From Celoporthe dispersa (Eukaryota; Ascomycota; Sordariomycetes; Diaporthales; Cryphonectriaceae), in contig WAID01000009.1 in NCBI GenBank assembly GCA_016584495.1, forward strand, positions 3,224,001 to 3,288,000: a DNA stretch of 64,000 bases, in the 5' to 3' direction. A model generated the notes under the pieces. That model saw only the letters and a program-made list of their open reading frames with translations. It did no database searches and was not told where the DNA came from. Numbering within the stretch: position 1 is the first letter of the stretch; each line of letters opens with the position of its first letter. Shown in pieces: positions 22,358 through 33,093 of the stretch. Position numbers and translations under genes: made by a program.

Positions 22358-23692
22358 CTAAGTCGCATAGGCACCACCACCGTACCCAGCAGGCGGGTGC
22401 AGTCCGTCGGGCACCTCAATGACATTCTCATAATAGTCCGGGTTCTCACTGCCTGCCCACTTTGCCTTGATGGCCGGCAGCACAGTCCGCCCGCTCGGGC
22501 TCTCGATATCCAGGTTCGGCGCCGGGTACACGGGGTACGACGGGTCATCGTTCATGACGCCGTCGTAGCTCTGGTTCCAGAAATACGAGTCGAACGCGCC
22601 GTAGGTCGCGGTGTCCCACTCGCGTAGCGTATCGCCCGTGAGCTCGGCGACCCAGGAGAAGACGTTGGCGCCCACGTCCCACCGCCCGAGGGTGTGGAGA
22701 TCCCAGTTGGCCTCGACGGTGGCGATCTCCGAGTAGTGGTTGTAGTAGTTGCTGTCGGTGGTGCCGACGAGGCTCTTGGGGATGGCGTCGCCCAGGAGGA
22801 TGCCCAGGACGCGGTTCTGGATCGCGTAGGTGGAGGTCTCGTCAAAGGTGACGAGGACGAGGGTGTTGTTCATGAAGCGGGTGTCGTTGAGCAGGGGGGT
22901 CAGGAAGTTGCGCGTCCAGGCGCCCGCGACGGTGACGGAGGTGTCGTGCCCGTCGTCCGTCATGTTGGGCGTGATGAACATCCACTGCGGCAGGGTCTCG
23001 TTCTCGAGGTCCTCATAGAACAGCGTCAGGTTCTTCATGACCGCCAGGCGGTCCGCCTTGCCCGAGTTGCTGTTGTAGATGACGGGCGGGTTGTGCTTTC
23101 GCACGTAGTCGTTGGCGCCCGTCTGCTGGTTGACCCAGGCATAGCCCTCGAACCCGGAGTAGGGCATGTCCTCCTCGTACTCGCCCCACGCGATGTTCTT
23201 CGCCTCGAGCAGGTCGATGACGGACGAGATGTTGGCGTCGATGAAGTTGAAGTCGTCGTTGTCCATGCCGAAGTAGTCGCCACCATGCGAGGCGACGTAG
23301 TTGGGCTCGGACGGGTGCGTCACGCCGAAGTAGTTCTCAAGCGTGATGCCCTGCTTGGCGAGCCAGGCCAGGTTTGCTGTTCGAACGAGCAATTTGTCAT
23401 GTCAGCCGGACTGAAGGTCTCAAGAAAAGGGAGGCCCGGGCTTGAGGAGGGGGGAGGGGGAGGGGTTCCACCCACGGTCACCGATGGCCAGATCATAATC
23501 AGTGTTCTCGAGCCAGATGATGGCGAGGCGGTCGAACGCCTTGCCCTTGACATAGCTCACAGGGCTGGACGTCTTAGCGGTGGCCTGCGCGGCGTACACA
23601 TCCTTGGTGGAGGTGGCCGTATAGGTATAGTACTCTTGGGCGACGGCAGAGCCGGTGGCCACGGCCAGGAGGCTGAGGACCTCGGATCTCAT
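22358..23692 (-). CDS. Secreted acid phosphatase (phosphoesterase family)
   Basis: Two exons, 23476-23692 and 22358-23376, give 411 residues. The 99-bp intron (23377-23475) uses donor GTGGGT and acceptor AACAG; splicing makes IGDPNLAWLAKQGITL in frame. MRSEVLSLLAVATGSAVAQ is a signal peptide. Family landmarks of fungal acid phosphatases of the phosphoesterase (PF04185-type) group are IIWLENTDY (metal and nucleophile region), GVTHPSEPNYVASHGGDYFG and LVLVTFDETSTY near a later metal site. Many N-glycosylation sites are present. By family knowledge it releases phosphate from organic phosphomonoesters outside the cell under phosphate starvation. No regulatory motif was identified in the upstream region. 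Confidence 0.88.
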
Positions 23693-23835
23693 GGCTGGTG
23701 ATGATGCCTGGCTCGAGACGGGGCAAGAAGAGAGGCTGGCTGAGTGCTCGTCCACACACAAACACACCGAGCGAGGCAATCCCGCGAGACCTCAGAAGGC
23801 CAGCCAGGCGCGGACGAGACCCTTTTTATACTGAA

Positions 23836-24412
23836 TTATACCTGCCAGAACAGGGTAGCATCAACCCTCCCATCCTCACCGAGGCTGGTGGGTCCGTTCT
23901 GCCGCACCTGCTGGGAAGGCATCGAGGCGCTGTTCAAGAGTCCGGGATGGCAGGATGCTAAAGTCTGCCGGGAAGGGGGGGCCTGGGGCAGCACGAGGGC
24001 AGTTTGGTTCGCTAGCAGGGCATCCAATGCGACCCCATCTACAAGGCCGGCCAATGCGAGCTGTTCAATAACAAATGATCCCCTGTACACGAGCTGAGAG
24101 GCTCCATGCATGTGCGGCGGCGACTCGGCATCTTGCGGCGTACTTTGTATCCACCGTAGGATGTATGTATGTGCATCGTAGATAGATGCTCTCCCCTGAT
24201 CTGTCTCCCGGTCGAGGCTTATCGGCGGTGTTGTTGGTGACTGCGGGTCGTTGATGTCCACCACCTCAGGTGCAACAGAGGCCATGCCATGCGCCCTCCA
24301 GCGGCTCATGTTGTCGTAGAAACTTCGTACCGCAGTTATCAAGAGACCTCTCTCGTCCACCTCCCTCCTCTAAGAAGGCTAGCCATGCACGCAGCAGCAT
24401 GTTCTGTGCCAT
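23836..24412 (-). CDS. Hypothetical protein with one frame break
   Basis: An ATG at 24412 starts MAQNMLLRAWLAFLEE, and a neighbouring frame continues VDERGLLITAVRSFYDNMSR to a stop at 23836. The two join if one base is removed near the C3 run 24363-24365 (G run on the coding strand), giving 191 residues. The first half looks helical; the second contains a Pro/Asp-rich segment and a hydrophobic helix-like IEQLALAGLVDGVALDALLA. I recognise no domain. It might be a whole small protein or the conserved remnant of a longer gene. Codon bias is moderate. It lies just upstream of, and in the same direction as, the phosphoesterase gene. Confidence 0.35.
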
Positions 24413-25476
24413 GGTCCGGAATCCGGCACACGGGAATGAAGATGCAGCCCACCAGAAGAGCAAATGGTGTCGAAAAAATTGGTGTCAGCAGCGGGGCAAA
24501 TCAGCTCTGCGAAGATGGCCGAGAGGGGAAGGTGACAGGAACGCTGCAGAGGTCTTGCTTGCGGGCGGTCGGTCGGTGGCCTGTCTGGACCACAACACGT
24601 GGGTAGTATTTCCCCAGCGGATTGGCACAGCAGCATTTCGGGTCCCCGGATTGCGGAATGGGGGCCCTGCAGTGATTGGTGCAAGTCCCACTATACAGGG
24701 AGTGCTTTAGGGCGTTGGGTGTGTAATAGGATCTAAGCGACCCCACCGTTAACTTCCCGGTGGCTAAGACTGAGAGAATTTAGTGCACACGAGGTAACGT
24801 CACCAACCTCTGCTAGGTGCTGAACATACCTGCCCTGAACTGAGGTTGGCTTCCAGGATGCCAGCGGCAAGGCTTTCAGTAGGTGTTGCCAGTCATAGCT
24901 GCCGTCATGAGAATTGTAAAGACAATGTAGGTGCGACTGCGCTACAACGCGACCCAGACAAGCTAGATTATTGCTCGGTCGGCTAGAACTGGAAGGCAGC
25001 TCCCCAGGTCCGGTAGGATTTTCTCTCGCTGGATATCGAAGCTGCCCGTGCCGTACGAATACCAGGAGCGGAATGCGATCTACTTTGGCGACCAGAAGCA
25101 AGAAATTAAGGATAATTTGTATTTCTCGGAAAATTCTATATTGTAACAACAAGAAGCTGACAAGAAAAGCCATTCGTAGTTCTGCTCGTGAATATGTGCA
25201 CCCCTAAGAGTTGCCTATTGGGTGCCGCCAGTCTTCAGGGCCGAGCCATCTTCTGGTTAGGTAATCATCGGGTCCCTGGATCATGATCCTTGCGCGCAGT
25301 GTCTGCGAACCAGTAATACGACGCGTCGCGTCGCGGAGCAGGAAGCCCCACCACTTAATCCAGCAAGCAGCAGCCTGTGATGCGCCCTCGCCTACGAACG
25401 CGAGAATAGCGGCACGAGACCAACCTCCAATTGAATCACCAGTTCCCGGCATACTATCAACGCCACAGGCTTCAAA
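24413..25476. other. Intergenic region upstream of RFC3
   Basis: No gene is supported. The minus-strand open frame at 24733-25173 is long enough to notice but has poor codon bias and no motif. The promoter of RFC3 must lie in the right-hand part. Confidence 0.45.
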
Positions 25477-26782
25477 ATGTCCGACTACGAGGACGAGATG
25501 GACGTCGATGTCCCCGCGCCATCCAAGGACATCACCTTCTCTTCCGATAACACTGCCAAGGGCAAACGGAGCGCCGCTAACCTGCCAGTCGAAGCAGAAG
25601 ACAGCCTGCCATGGTGAGCATCTCGAGAGGACCCCGCTGGCCCTTCAGGCTGGTCCCGGTCTCAGCGACGAAGCTGACCTCCATATAGGGTCGAGAAGTA
25701 CCGTCCCGCAACCCTCGCAGACGTCTCGGGCCACCAAGACATCCTCGCAACCATTAACAAGTTCGTCGACTCCAACCGCCTCCCCCACCTCCTCCTCTAC
25801 GGGCCCCCAGGCACGGGCAAGACCTCCACCATCCTCGCCCTCGCCCGCCGCATCTATGGGCCTGAGAACATGCGACAGATGGTGCTCGAGCTGAATGCCT
25901 CCGACGACCGCGGCATCGATGTTGTGCGCGAGCAGATCAAGACCTTTGCCTCGACAAAACAAATCTTCAGCATGGGCGGCTTTGGCAGGGGCACTAGCGC
26001 CCTGGCCTCCTACAAGCTGATTATTCTCGACGAGGCAGACGCCATGACCAATGCTGCCCAGATGGCCCTGCGGCGTATCATGGAGAAGTACACAGCCAAC
26101 ACACGCTTCTGCGTCATCGCCAACTACTCGCACAAGCTGTCGCCGGCCCTGCTGTCGCGGTGCACAAGATTTAGGTTCAGCCCCCTGAAGGAGGCGGATA
26201 TACGCGTGCTGGTGGACAAGGTCATCGAGGAGGAGGAGGTCAAGATCCTGCCCGAGGCGACGGATGCGCTGGTGAAGCTGAGCAAGGGCGACATGCGTCG
26301 GGCCCTGAATGTGCTGCAGGCATGTCACGCATCAAGTGAGCTTCCCTTCACGCCAGTGGGCCCAGAGCAGGAAACTGACAAGCACCACAGGCACACCTTT
26401 GCAGCCACGAGACGGGCCCAAGATACCAGACAAGGACATTGTTCGAGAGACCGTCACCGTCGAAACCATCTACACCTGCATCGCTGCGCCACCACCCGAT
26501 GCCATACAAGATATCGTGCAGACTCTTCTCAACACGAGCGACGTTACCTCCTGCTTGACAACGATAAACACCCTCAAGGTCGCACGAGGCCTCGCCCTCG
26601 CCGACATCATCACTGCCCTGTCCGAGGAAGTCGCGCAGCTCAATGTGAAGCCAGAGGTCATGATCACCTGGCTGGATGGCCTTGCAAATATCGAGCACAG
26701 GGTCGCCGGAGGCGGCTCGGAAAGCGTCCAGACAGGAGCCGTGGTCGGCGTTATGCGGAATGGCGTGGAGCTCATGGGCTGA
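25477..26782 (+). CDS. RFC3: Replication factor C subunit 3
   Basis: Three exons, 25477-25613, 25689-26335 and 26391-26782, give 391 residues; introns of 75 and 55 bp keep phase exactly. The protein is a AAA+ clamp-loader subunit that helps load PCNA onto DNA. Motifs are WVEKYRP (46-52), Walker A GPPGTGKT (84-91), the RFC box LELNASDDRGID, Walker B ILDEAD (Asp160-Asp163), sensor and arginine-finger SRC (202-204) and GDMRRALNVLQ. The acidic N-terminal extension of about 45 residues is typical of filamentous fungi. The match of FSPLKEADI and ANYSHKLSPALLSRCTRFRF is to yeast Rfc3 rather than Rfc2 or Rfc4. It is undisturbed by the frame errors seen in neighbours. Confidence 0.95.
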
Positions 26783-26993
26783 GACATGGCCTCTGGAAAG
26801 GGTAGGAGGCTGTTCAAGGACATCATGGGAAGAGAGGAGGAGGGGGGGCTCACGAATCTTGCATCTGATGGCGTTCTGGTAATAGGAACCGTGTACTATT
26901 TTCCAAAAGTGTGGACTCTGGCTGACTCTATATAGCCTCTTGCTTACTCCACAAGAAAACAAAATCACAAATCTACTTTATACCCCTCTATAT

Positions 26994-27623
26994 CTAATGA
27001 CTATTCCCACGCTCGACGAGCGGAGACAGCCTCCTTACCCACTTCTCGACAACCTCATCCGAAGTGACATGATACCACTTATGGCTCGGGTCCCTCAGAC
27101 CTGTGTCCTCCTCCCTTCTCGCTCTCTGGTCCTCCTTGTCGAGTCGGTACAGTATATGCAGCGTACGAAAGCTCGCCACACTCTCCCGCGCCGAACCATC
27201 ACCATTCCTACCGATATACCCCGCGTCAAACAGACCTAGCACCAGGTACCACAGCTTCTCTCGCACGGAGTCATAGAAGAGCGGTTTATATCCCGGCTCC
27301 GTCCTCATCGTCACTCTACTTTCCATGCCTGTGGTCTCGCATACCGAGCTGGTGGTAGGACCACGAGGGGTGTGGATCCCCACGTCTGCCAGGGCAGCGA
27401 CCATCTCCCGAGCCGTCTCGTCGCGGAGCCCCTGGACCACCGAGAGGAGGTAGGCGGGCGTCCTGAACCGGGCGCATAGGAGGATGGAGTACAGCCGGTG
27501 CAGCTCGTCGCTGTGGGTGTAGGACGTTGCCTCCAGCGCCTTGCAGGTGGACGCTGGAAAGTGCCATGTCAGGATGGTCCAGAGGGCACACTGGTGGGTA
27601 CGGAGGGGTTTGGTTCGCGGCAT
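26994..27623 (-). CDS. Hypothetical protein, 209 residues
   Basis: A single open frame from ATG 27623 to 26994, convergent with RFC3. The sequence has a Cys/Trp-containing N-terminus (MPRTKPLRTHQCALWTILTW), a helical centre (YLLSVVQGLRDETAREMVAALADVG), then REKLWYLVLGLFDAGYIGRNGDG and a charged end with WYHVTSDEVVEKWVRRL. It has no signal peptide or transmembrane segment. The composition and length are compatible with a real, moderately expressed fungal protein, but I do not recognise a family. Codon bias is weaker than in RFC3. Confidence 0.5.
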   Translation of the reverse strand: MPRTKPLRTHQCALWTILTWHFPASTCKALEATSYTHSDELHRLYSILLCARFRTPAYLLSVVQGLRDETAREMVAALADVGIHTPRGPTTSSVCETTGMESRVTMRTEPGYKPLFYDSVREKLWYLVLGLFDAGYIGRNGDGSARESVASFRTLHILYRLDKEDQRARREEDTGLRDPSHKWYHVTSDEVVEKWVRRLSPLVERGNSH

Positions 27624-28527
27624 TGCTTCTCTAGCTCGAGGTACTCTTTTTTTTTTTTTTTTAACTTGGGTGGTGGTAGTCTTGTATCATGCAGTTTTGC
27701 TTACTTTGGTAAAGTGCTGCTCCTGAGACTGGTTTTTATGAGGTTGGCAGTGGGTGGAAGGAAGGGGTTTGGGATCGGATCAGTAGCAAAGAACATGCTG
27801 TGAGGGCGAAATACCTAGGGATTATATATTTCGTGGGCGAGCTTGTTGGTCTTGGTGGTGAATAGGATTCGAGTTGCGTTGTGGCGCTCACAGGTCAGTC
27901 TGCATCACACACGGATGTGGAGTGACCGGCATCTACGTCCTTGTTGCATGACATTGTGACTAATCTAGGGGAGACTGAGAGGTCAGAGCCTGAGTGGGCT
28001 ATTCTCAAGTCAGTAGCATCTCTGATTCATATGATCTTGCCGTGAAAGACCGTTCATCCAGCGCAATACTACTAACAGAAAGTGAGGATAAAGTGACCGA
28101 GAGGAAGCGCAAATCCATTTCTTATTAAACATACAAGAAATCCAGCGCTCTCTAATATAGTAGCTTACAGGAAGTCCACTGTCGGGATGGACAATAAGCT
28201 AAATTATAATATTATAAACAAGTAGTCTTGCAATTGCGCGAGTACAATAATTCAGTTATTCATACCACCAAAAAAGCAAGACACAAGACGATGTAGAAAA
28301 TTGTTAAAAGTGGGATTGCAGCCAAGCATGTTGGGTAATGGACGCTGCTCCTCCGTAAGCTTGCTAGCGAGAAATGACCACACTCATTTGCTTACTATAA
28401 GTACCCCGCCCCTCAGCAGCTGCCAGCGGAGAACTGCTGTGGAACTTCAGTTCACGCCTGTACCAAACATTTTCTCTCTTCCTTAGTAGCCCCTCCCAGC
28501 AGCAAGTACTTTTGCAGTCGCACCGCC
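27624..28527. other. Intergenic region with T16 run and AT-rich part
   Basis: A T16 homopolymer lies at 27647-27662, just upstream of the hypothetical gene. An AT-rich block lies at about 28080-28300. No gene is supported. The last 100 bp are the probable promoter of the gene starting at 28528. Confidence 0.5.
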
Positions 28528-29930
28528 ATGTCTACAAGTAACAATAGCATCCCATCAGTCATATCCGGGCTCACAGCCCGCAGCAGGGACCTAGGCGCGC
28601 TTCGCAGTATATTGCGACTACGCCTTCAGGGCCCATTACCGAAAAACGAACAGCATCAGTAACCCCGTATTCGAAGCGGCTGCCGTACAACAAGATGCCC
28701 GTGAGACGCGCATCATCGTTCATGCCAGGTACCCCCAGCTTGTCGAGGCTTTCTTGGCTCATAAGCGACAGCATGGCAGTGCGGTCGAGAGAGAACTCTA
28801 CACCAGCGAGGGCTGGACCTGGCAGAAGCAAGTGGCCCGTTTGGGTGAGCATCCATCCATACACACAGCCTCTACACCCTCTTCATTTTATGCTTCATTG
28901 AAAGGCCTTTGCGATGATTGACAGCTTAAGACAGTGGCTAAACGACCGCTGGTGTTCATGACCAGCAATGATTATACCATGCTGCGCGACGGGACGACCA
29001 TTGGTCCTGCCGCGGCGCAGTGGGACAGAGTAGGGACCGAGGCTGAGGCCACAAATCGTCATCTGAAGCTCGCCGAGTATCTGAGCTATGACGAGATCAT
29101 GCTGGGCTCCCTTCTGGGGGTCAGCTCGCCAAGCTGTTTCATCAACACGGGAAGCCGTTACAATAGCGGAATCCTAGGGCCGCCGGGCGAGTACGAAGAA
29201 CGAGGCATCATCATGGGCCTGGTCGGCGCGCGTTTCGAGCGGAAGGATCGCATGGACAGCGCGTATATACGGTCGTCTGTTGCAGAGCCCCGACAACATC
29301 CCGAATTGAACTCTATTTTCCGGGACTTCTTCGCTCCTAATAGGAGAGGAGTCGGGTCGCCTGCGGAAGGACCAAGAGCGTTCGATGTGGGCATGTACAG
29401 GGCGCGCATGCGTATCACAACCGACATCCTATTACTCGAAGCCAACGCGCGCGCTCTGGCAGCAGGTAAACAGGCATATGTCTATGTCGTTGGGCTCGGG
29501 CTGGGAGTATGGGCGGTTCATGGGGTCGACCAGGCATCTTATTTTGTGGAATCATTCGTCGAGGCGCTGGGCGAGCTTGGTGATCGCCTGGATTCTCTGG
29601 GCACGCTGGAGTTCGCATACATTGACCTACCCCATGTCACGCGAAGAGCAGTACAGGCTGCAGCAACTGCCCTGTCCATCAACGTTATCTTCTCGCGCCG
29701 TGATCCAGCGGCTAAATTATCAGGGGGAAGCAGCGAGCCAGCTACTTGTACTCAGCTACGCCTGGGACGGGAACTCGTTTCCTGGTAATGAGTACTGGGC
29801 TGGGTCATTGGCCGCAAGTGGCGATCCGGCCGCTGCCTGCATGAGCCAGATTTCTGAGCTGCACAACCCCATCATCAATCCTGACTTTCTGGACCGGATA
29901 GAGATACTGGGTGCTGGGGGTTTGCAGTAG
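28528..29930 (+). CDS. Unknown conserved-looking protein, possibly DUF4804-like, two frame breaks
   Basis: Exons 28528-28844 and 28935-29930 flank a 90-bp intron (GTGAGC to GACAG). Two single-base surplus sites, near 28600-28607 and at the G5 run 29723-29727, must be removed; then all phases agree and a 436-residue product results. Recognisable stretches are HARYPQLVEAFLAHKRQHG, AEYLSYDEIMLGSLLGVS, EERGIIMGLVGARFERKDR, a central VYVVGLGLGVW strand pattern, and the C-terminal LLVLSYAWDGNSFPGNEYW followed by ISELHNPIINPDFLDRI. There is no signal peptide. The pattern is internally consistent for a folded enzyme-like domain. I have a weak memory of DUF4804 proteins with similar text; the function is unknown. 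Confidence 0.65.
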
Positions 29931-30215
29931 ACATTGGCACACAGCGTGCGAGAGAGATTCTTGTCGAGAAGAGGCTTCCGCATCAATGTCAGATCAGAAA
30001 AGGGGTTCACAGTCTGCCGGAAGAACAAATTTCCAGGTCTTTAGCACTTAGATGGGAATATCTGATATTATACTTCTAGTCAATTGGTATACTAAAGTAT
30101 AAACATTGAGATGGTATTCCAAATTTCCAAGCAACAATAGTCTATTTGACCCCACTTAATTTCTTTGCCAGTAGGATTTAACAGTGACCTTCTCACTGTT
30201 GCATACTTAATCATC

Positions 30216-31397
30216 TTAGACCGCGATTTCACCAGGCATGAACTCCTTCTCGAGTTGTGACATGAGCTGGGCACAGCCTCTCGCGATCTGGCTGACGTTC
30301 ACGGTGTACTTCACAGTCTTCGCCTCCTCTTCGAACCTTTTGCGCCATCCCTCCCACTTCGTCGGTGTGACATCTTTCTGAGCACCTTCCTCAACCACTT
30401 TTTGACTCTCATGGAGTAGATGCTTTCCTGCAAGGCGGATCCAGACGGCCGCTACTTGGAACAAAGCGTCGGCCATGTATTCCTTGGACGGCGCAGGTCG
30501 ATCACTGCCTTCCCAGACATTGACCTCATACACCAGTGCCTCGTCCAAAGCCCAGACGCCGTACAGTGTGAAGTCTGCGAGACCCTGTGAAGTGATCCTG
30601 GCAATGAATGCATTCACGTTCGTCCAAGCCTTGACCTCGACCGGGTGCCATCCCGCGCCGCCACCCGGTGAGTCATTCCAGACCTCTCGAGCGCTCGGGC
30701 CGAGCATGACTAGTCCACTCCAAAGCGGTCCCGGTTCGTATACCCAGTATCTTTTCAGCGCGGTCGTCATGTTCGCTGGTTCTGCCGGGTCCGGGCGGGC
30801 TTGGAGCCCCGCGAGGAGGCCGACGAGCTTTTGTTGTCCCTGTTCGTCGTCCGATGCAATTTTCTTGGCTGTGTGTAATACTGTATAGTACAAATTCCAC
30901 AGCTGGCCCTCCACTCCTAACATATCGCCTGGTTCGGTCACTCGCGCCCATAGTTCGTCAAGGTCCTCTTCCGGTCCCCACATCTCGAGTGCCTTTTCTG
31001 GCTTGTGGTATCGACGTTGTGCCTGGGCTAATTTCTCTTGCCCAACGAACAAGCGGCCGCCATTCGCAGTCGTATATGAATGCTCTATGGGCTCGGCCAA
31101 GCGCTGGATAGCGTCGGCCATTGAGAGCCTGTCATGTATAGGATCGGCAGGAGTAAAGGTGCCTCCGAGGTAAGACTCAACGATCGCGACTGGGAGGCCT
31201 TCACCCCGGAAATAATGTCGTATCTCAGCGATTGCGTCGATTTGCGCAGATTCGTCACCCGGATTCCTAGCAACGGCCTCCTCGACGGCAACATTCTGCT
31301 TTACCAAGTGTAATGGTATGGTTGGTGGAAGACTTGGATGCCCTGGTAATGCAGAGAGATCTTCTGCTAAGTTTGAAAGAGATTCGAAAGACTCCAT
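30216..31397 (-). CDS. DUF3632-family protein
   Basis: A single uninterrupted frame of 393 residues from ATG 31397. It is largely helical without signal peptide or membrane segments. Features typical of the fungal DUF3632 family are the early LWARVTEP and EGQLWNLYYTVLHTA blocks, the loop LVGLLAGLQARPDP and the later WVYEPGPLWSGLVMLGPSAREVWND. The family is found almost only in filamentous ascomycetes, often in many copies, and has no known biochemical role. It is convergent with the unknown gene ending at 29930, about 290 bp away. No disruption is seen. Confidence 0.8.
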   Translation of the reverse strand: MESFESLSNLAEDLSALPGHPSLPPTIPLHLVKQNVAVEEAVARNPGDESAQIDAIAEIRHYFRGEGLPVAIVESYLGGTFTPADPIHDRLSMADAIQRLAEPIEHSYTTANGGRLFVGQEKLAQAQRRYHKPEKALEMWGPEEDLDELWARVTEPGDMLGVEGQLWNLYYTVLHTAKKIASDDEQGQQKLVGLLAGLQARPDPAEPANMTTALKRYWVYEPGPLWSGLVMLGPSAREVWNDSPGGGAGWHPVEVKAWTNVNAFIARITSQGLADFTLYGVWALDEALVYEVNVWEGSDRPAPSKEYMADALFQVAAVWIRLAGKHLLHESQKVVEEGAQKDVTPTKWEGWRKRFEEEAKTVKYTVNVSQIARGCAQLMSQLEKEFMPGEIAV

Positions 31398-31787
31398 TGC
31401 ACAACGCTGATTATTTTATGAGAGTTAACATTTCACAAGGACTTCACCCGAGCATGTTCTGCATCTGGTTCGAATTGGGCCTTTTTAAGTTGGTGTTTTA
31501 GGCAGCCTTATTAGCAGCCAGCTCGGCGTGAGGCCAAAGGAGGCCCATTTACGACCCTTGGACTCCACAGCATATCGGGGGCGCAGCCACTGAGCCATAG
31601 CCTTAGCAGTAAGCAAAGCGCAAATCATTATCGTTTTTGTATATGATATGCAGCTGGCTTGTCTCACACTGCATGTAGACTACAGAAGTCTACTTGGGCC
31701 TACCAGGACAATTCGACCATGTCTAGCACCCATTGTGTCTTCTTCATCAACAAATAGTCTGACTAATTCGATTCCATCGTTATGTCC

Positions 31788-33093
31788 TTATTTTCCGCGC
31801 GATGCTTGCACCTCCTCTTCAACCCTTGCCCGTTTGCCCCTGGTGCTCTGGGCGGCGGCTTGAGGGGCCTCCAAAATGCTCTTGGCTTCATCCTGCTGGC
31901 TGGAGGCTGTGGACATGCCGCTGTTCACCGACGAAGCTCGATCCCCAAAGTCGAAGCGCGCAACCTGCAGGCAGTCTTTGAAGGCCGAGTGACTCCTCAC
32001 AGACAACAACGCCGTCGTCCACCGTCCAAATATCGGTGGCAGATTCTGACCCATCGGTAGTTCGTTGCCCAAATATTCCTGCCAGCGGACCCTGCCCGTC
32101 ATCCTCAGCTTCAGATGGAGCTTCTCGATCGCCCGCATGTCGTCGATGACCCATCCGACCCCTAAGAGTGACTTCTTTAGTATATCTGGCTCATATTTTC
32201 TGGCAAGAGAGCCCAATGTGTCGAAAGCGAATTGACCTGTGCCGAAGTAGCCCACAAGATCTCGAAACATCTTCTCAACCTTGCCAGCGTCCATCCAAAA
32301 TAAGGCACATTCGCAAATGATAATGGTTTTGCGATCGGCAGGTACTAAGGAAAAATCGTTGTGTGAGTCCCGATAAGCTTATGATAACATCTGTGGCCAG
32401 CCTGACGAAAAGCCAGGTACATATGTAATTAGTTGAATGCTGGTGAGAACCACTTACTATCTTTAAACCAGCCATCTGTCGTGATAGAAAGACTTCGCAA
32501 GCTGTAGTCACCCGGTGGCGTCGGCATCACCCTCTTGCGCAGGCCGACGACGTTCGGCAGGTCAACATCAACCCAGCGCACATTCTCGCCCCACCGAGTC
32601 CGCAGGTTCCTAGCATCGAGACCACAGCATAGATGCAGCACCTGTACTTTCTCCCTGGAATGGAGATCCAGGAATTGTTGGCACCACTTGTCGATAGTCT
32701 TTGCCCGGTTGCACGTATATCGCACCCAGCGCTGGTCATCAGCAGTGCTGAAGTGGTGTTGATCTTGATCTACTTGACAACGGTCGAACGTCTTCTGGGC
32801 GTAAGGGTCACCGAGGATGGGGTTTGGTGCCTGAGAATCCTATGTGCGGTTCGTGTCAGTATAACGCTTCTCTGAACAGCAACGCTACGCAGCGATTATA
32901 ATTTTGGGAAGAGTAAGGTCTTTCGGAGCTGAGTTGGCAAATCCCAAAGACGCTCTTCTAATTGACTATGAATAAAACTTACCAAAGCTCGCCAGAGCGC
33001 CGTAAGCAAACAGAACACTTCGAACTGGGAGAGGTTGGCGGCTTCTTTCTTGCAGCTGTCAGAGGTCTTTGCGGTAGAGGTTTTAGGCTCCAT
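31788..33093 (-). CDS. LCM-family SAM-dependent methyltransferase
   Basis: Three exons, 32983-33093, 32458-32839 and 31788-32344, encode 349 residues. Introns of 143 and 113 bp have GTAAGT donors, and the first has a CTGAC branch site; phases agree. The fold signature is that of leucine-carboxyl/TcmP-type O-methyltransferases: ILGDPYAQKTFDR, RYTCNRAKTIDKW, the SAM-binding VQVLHLCCGLDARNLR (about 103-117), the acidic VDVDLPNVVGLRKR, and IIICECALFWMDAGKVEKMF. PP2A methyltransferase Ppm1 belongs here, but its usual N-terminal block is missing, so a small-molecule O-methyltransferase is equally likely. The C-terminal tail is charged (RGKRARVEEE) and may be a nuclear signal. No biosynthetic gene cluster surrounds it. 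Confidence 0.78.

Noticed and set aside
22694..23701. 335-residue plus-strand frame
   Set aside because: Antisense to the phosphoesterase gene and lacks any motif.
24733..25173. Minus-strand 146-residue open frame with HLHCLYNSHD, superficially like a UstYa-type HCL motif
   Set aside because: Starts at a non-ATG codon or internally, has poor codon bias, and the second UstYa motif is missing.
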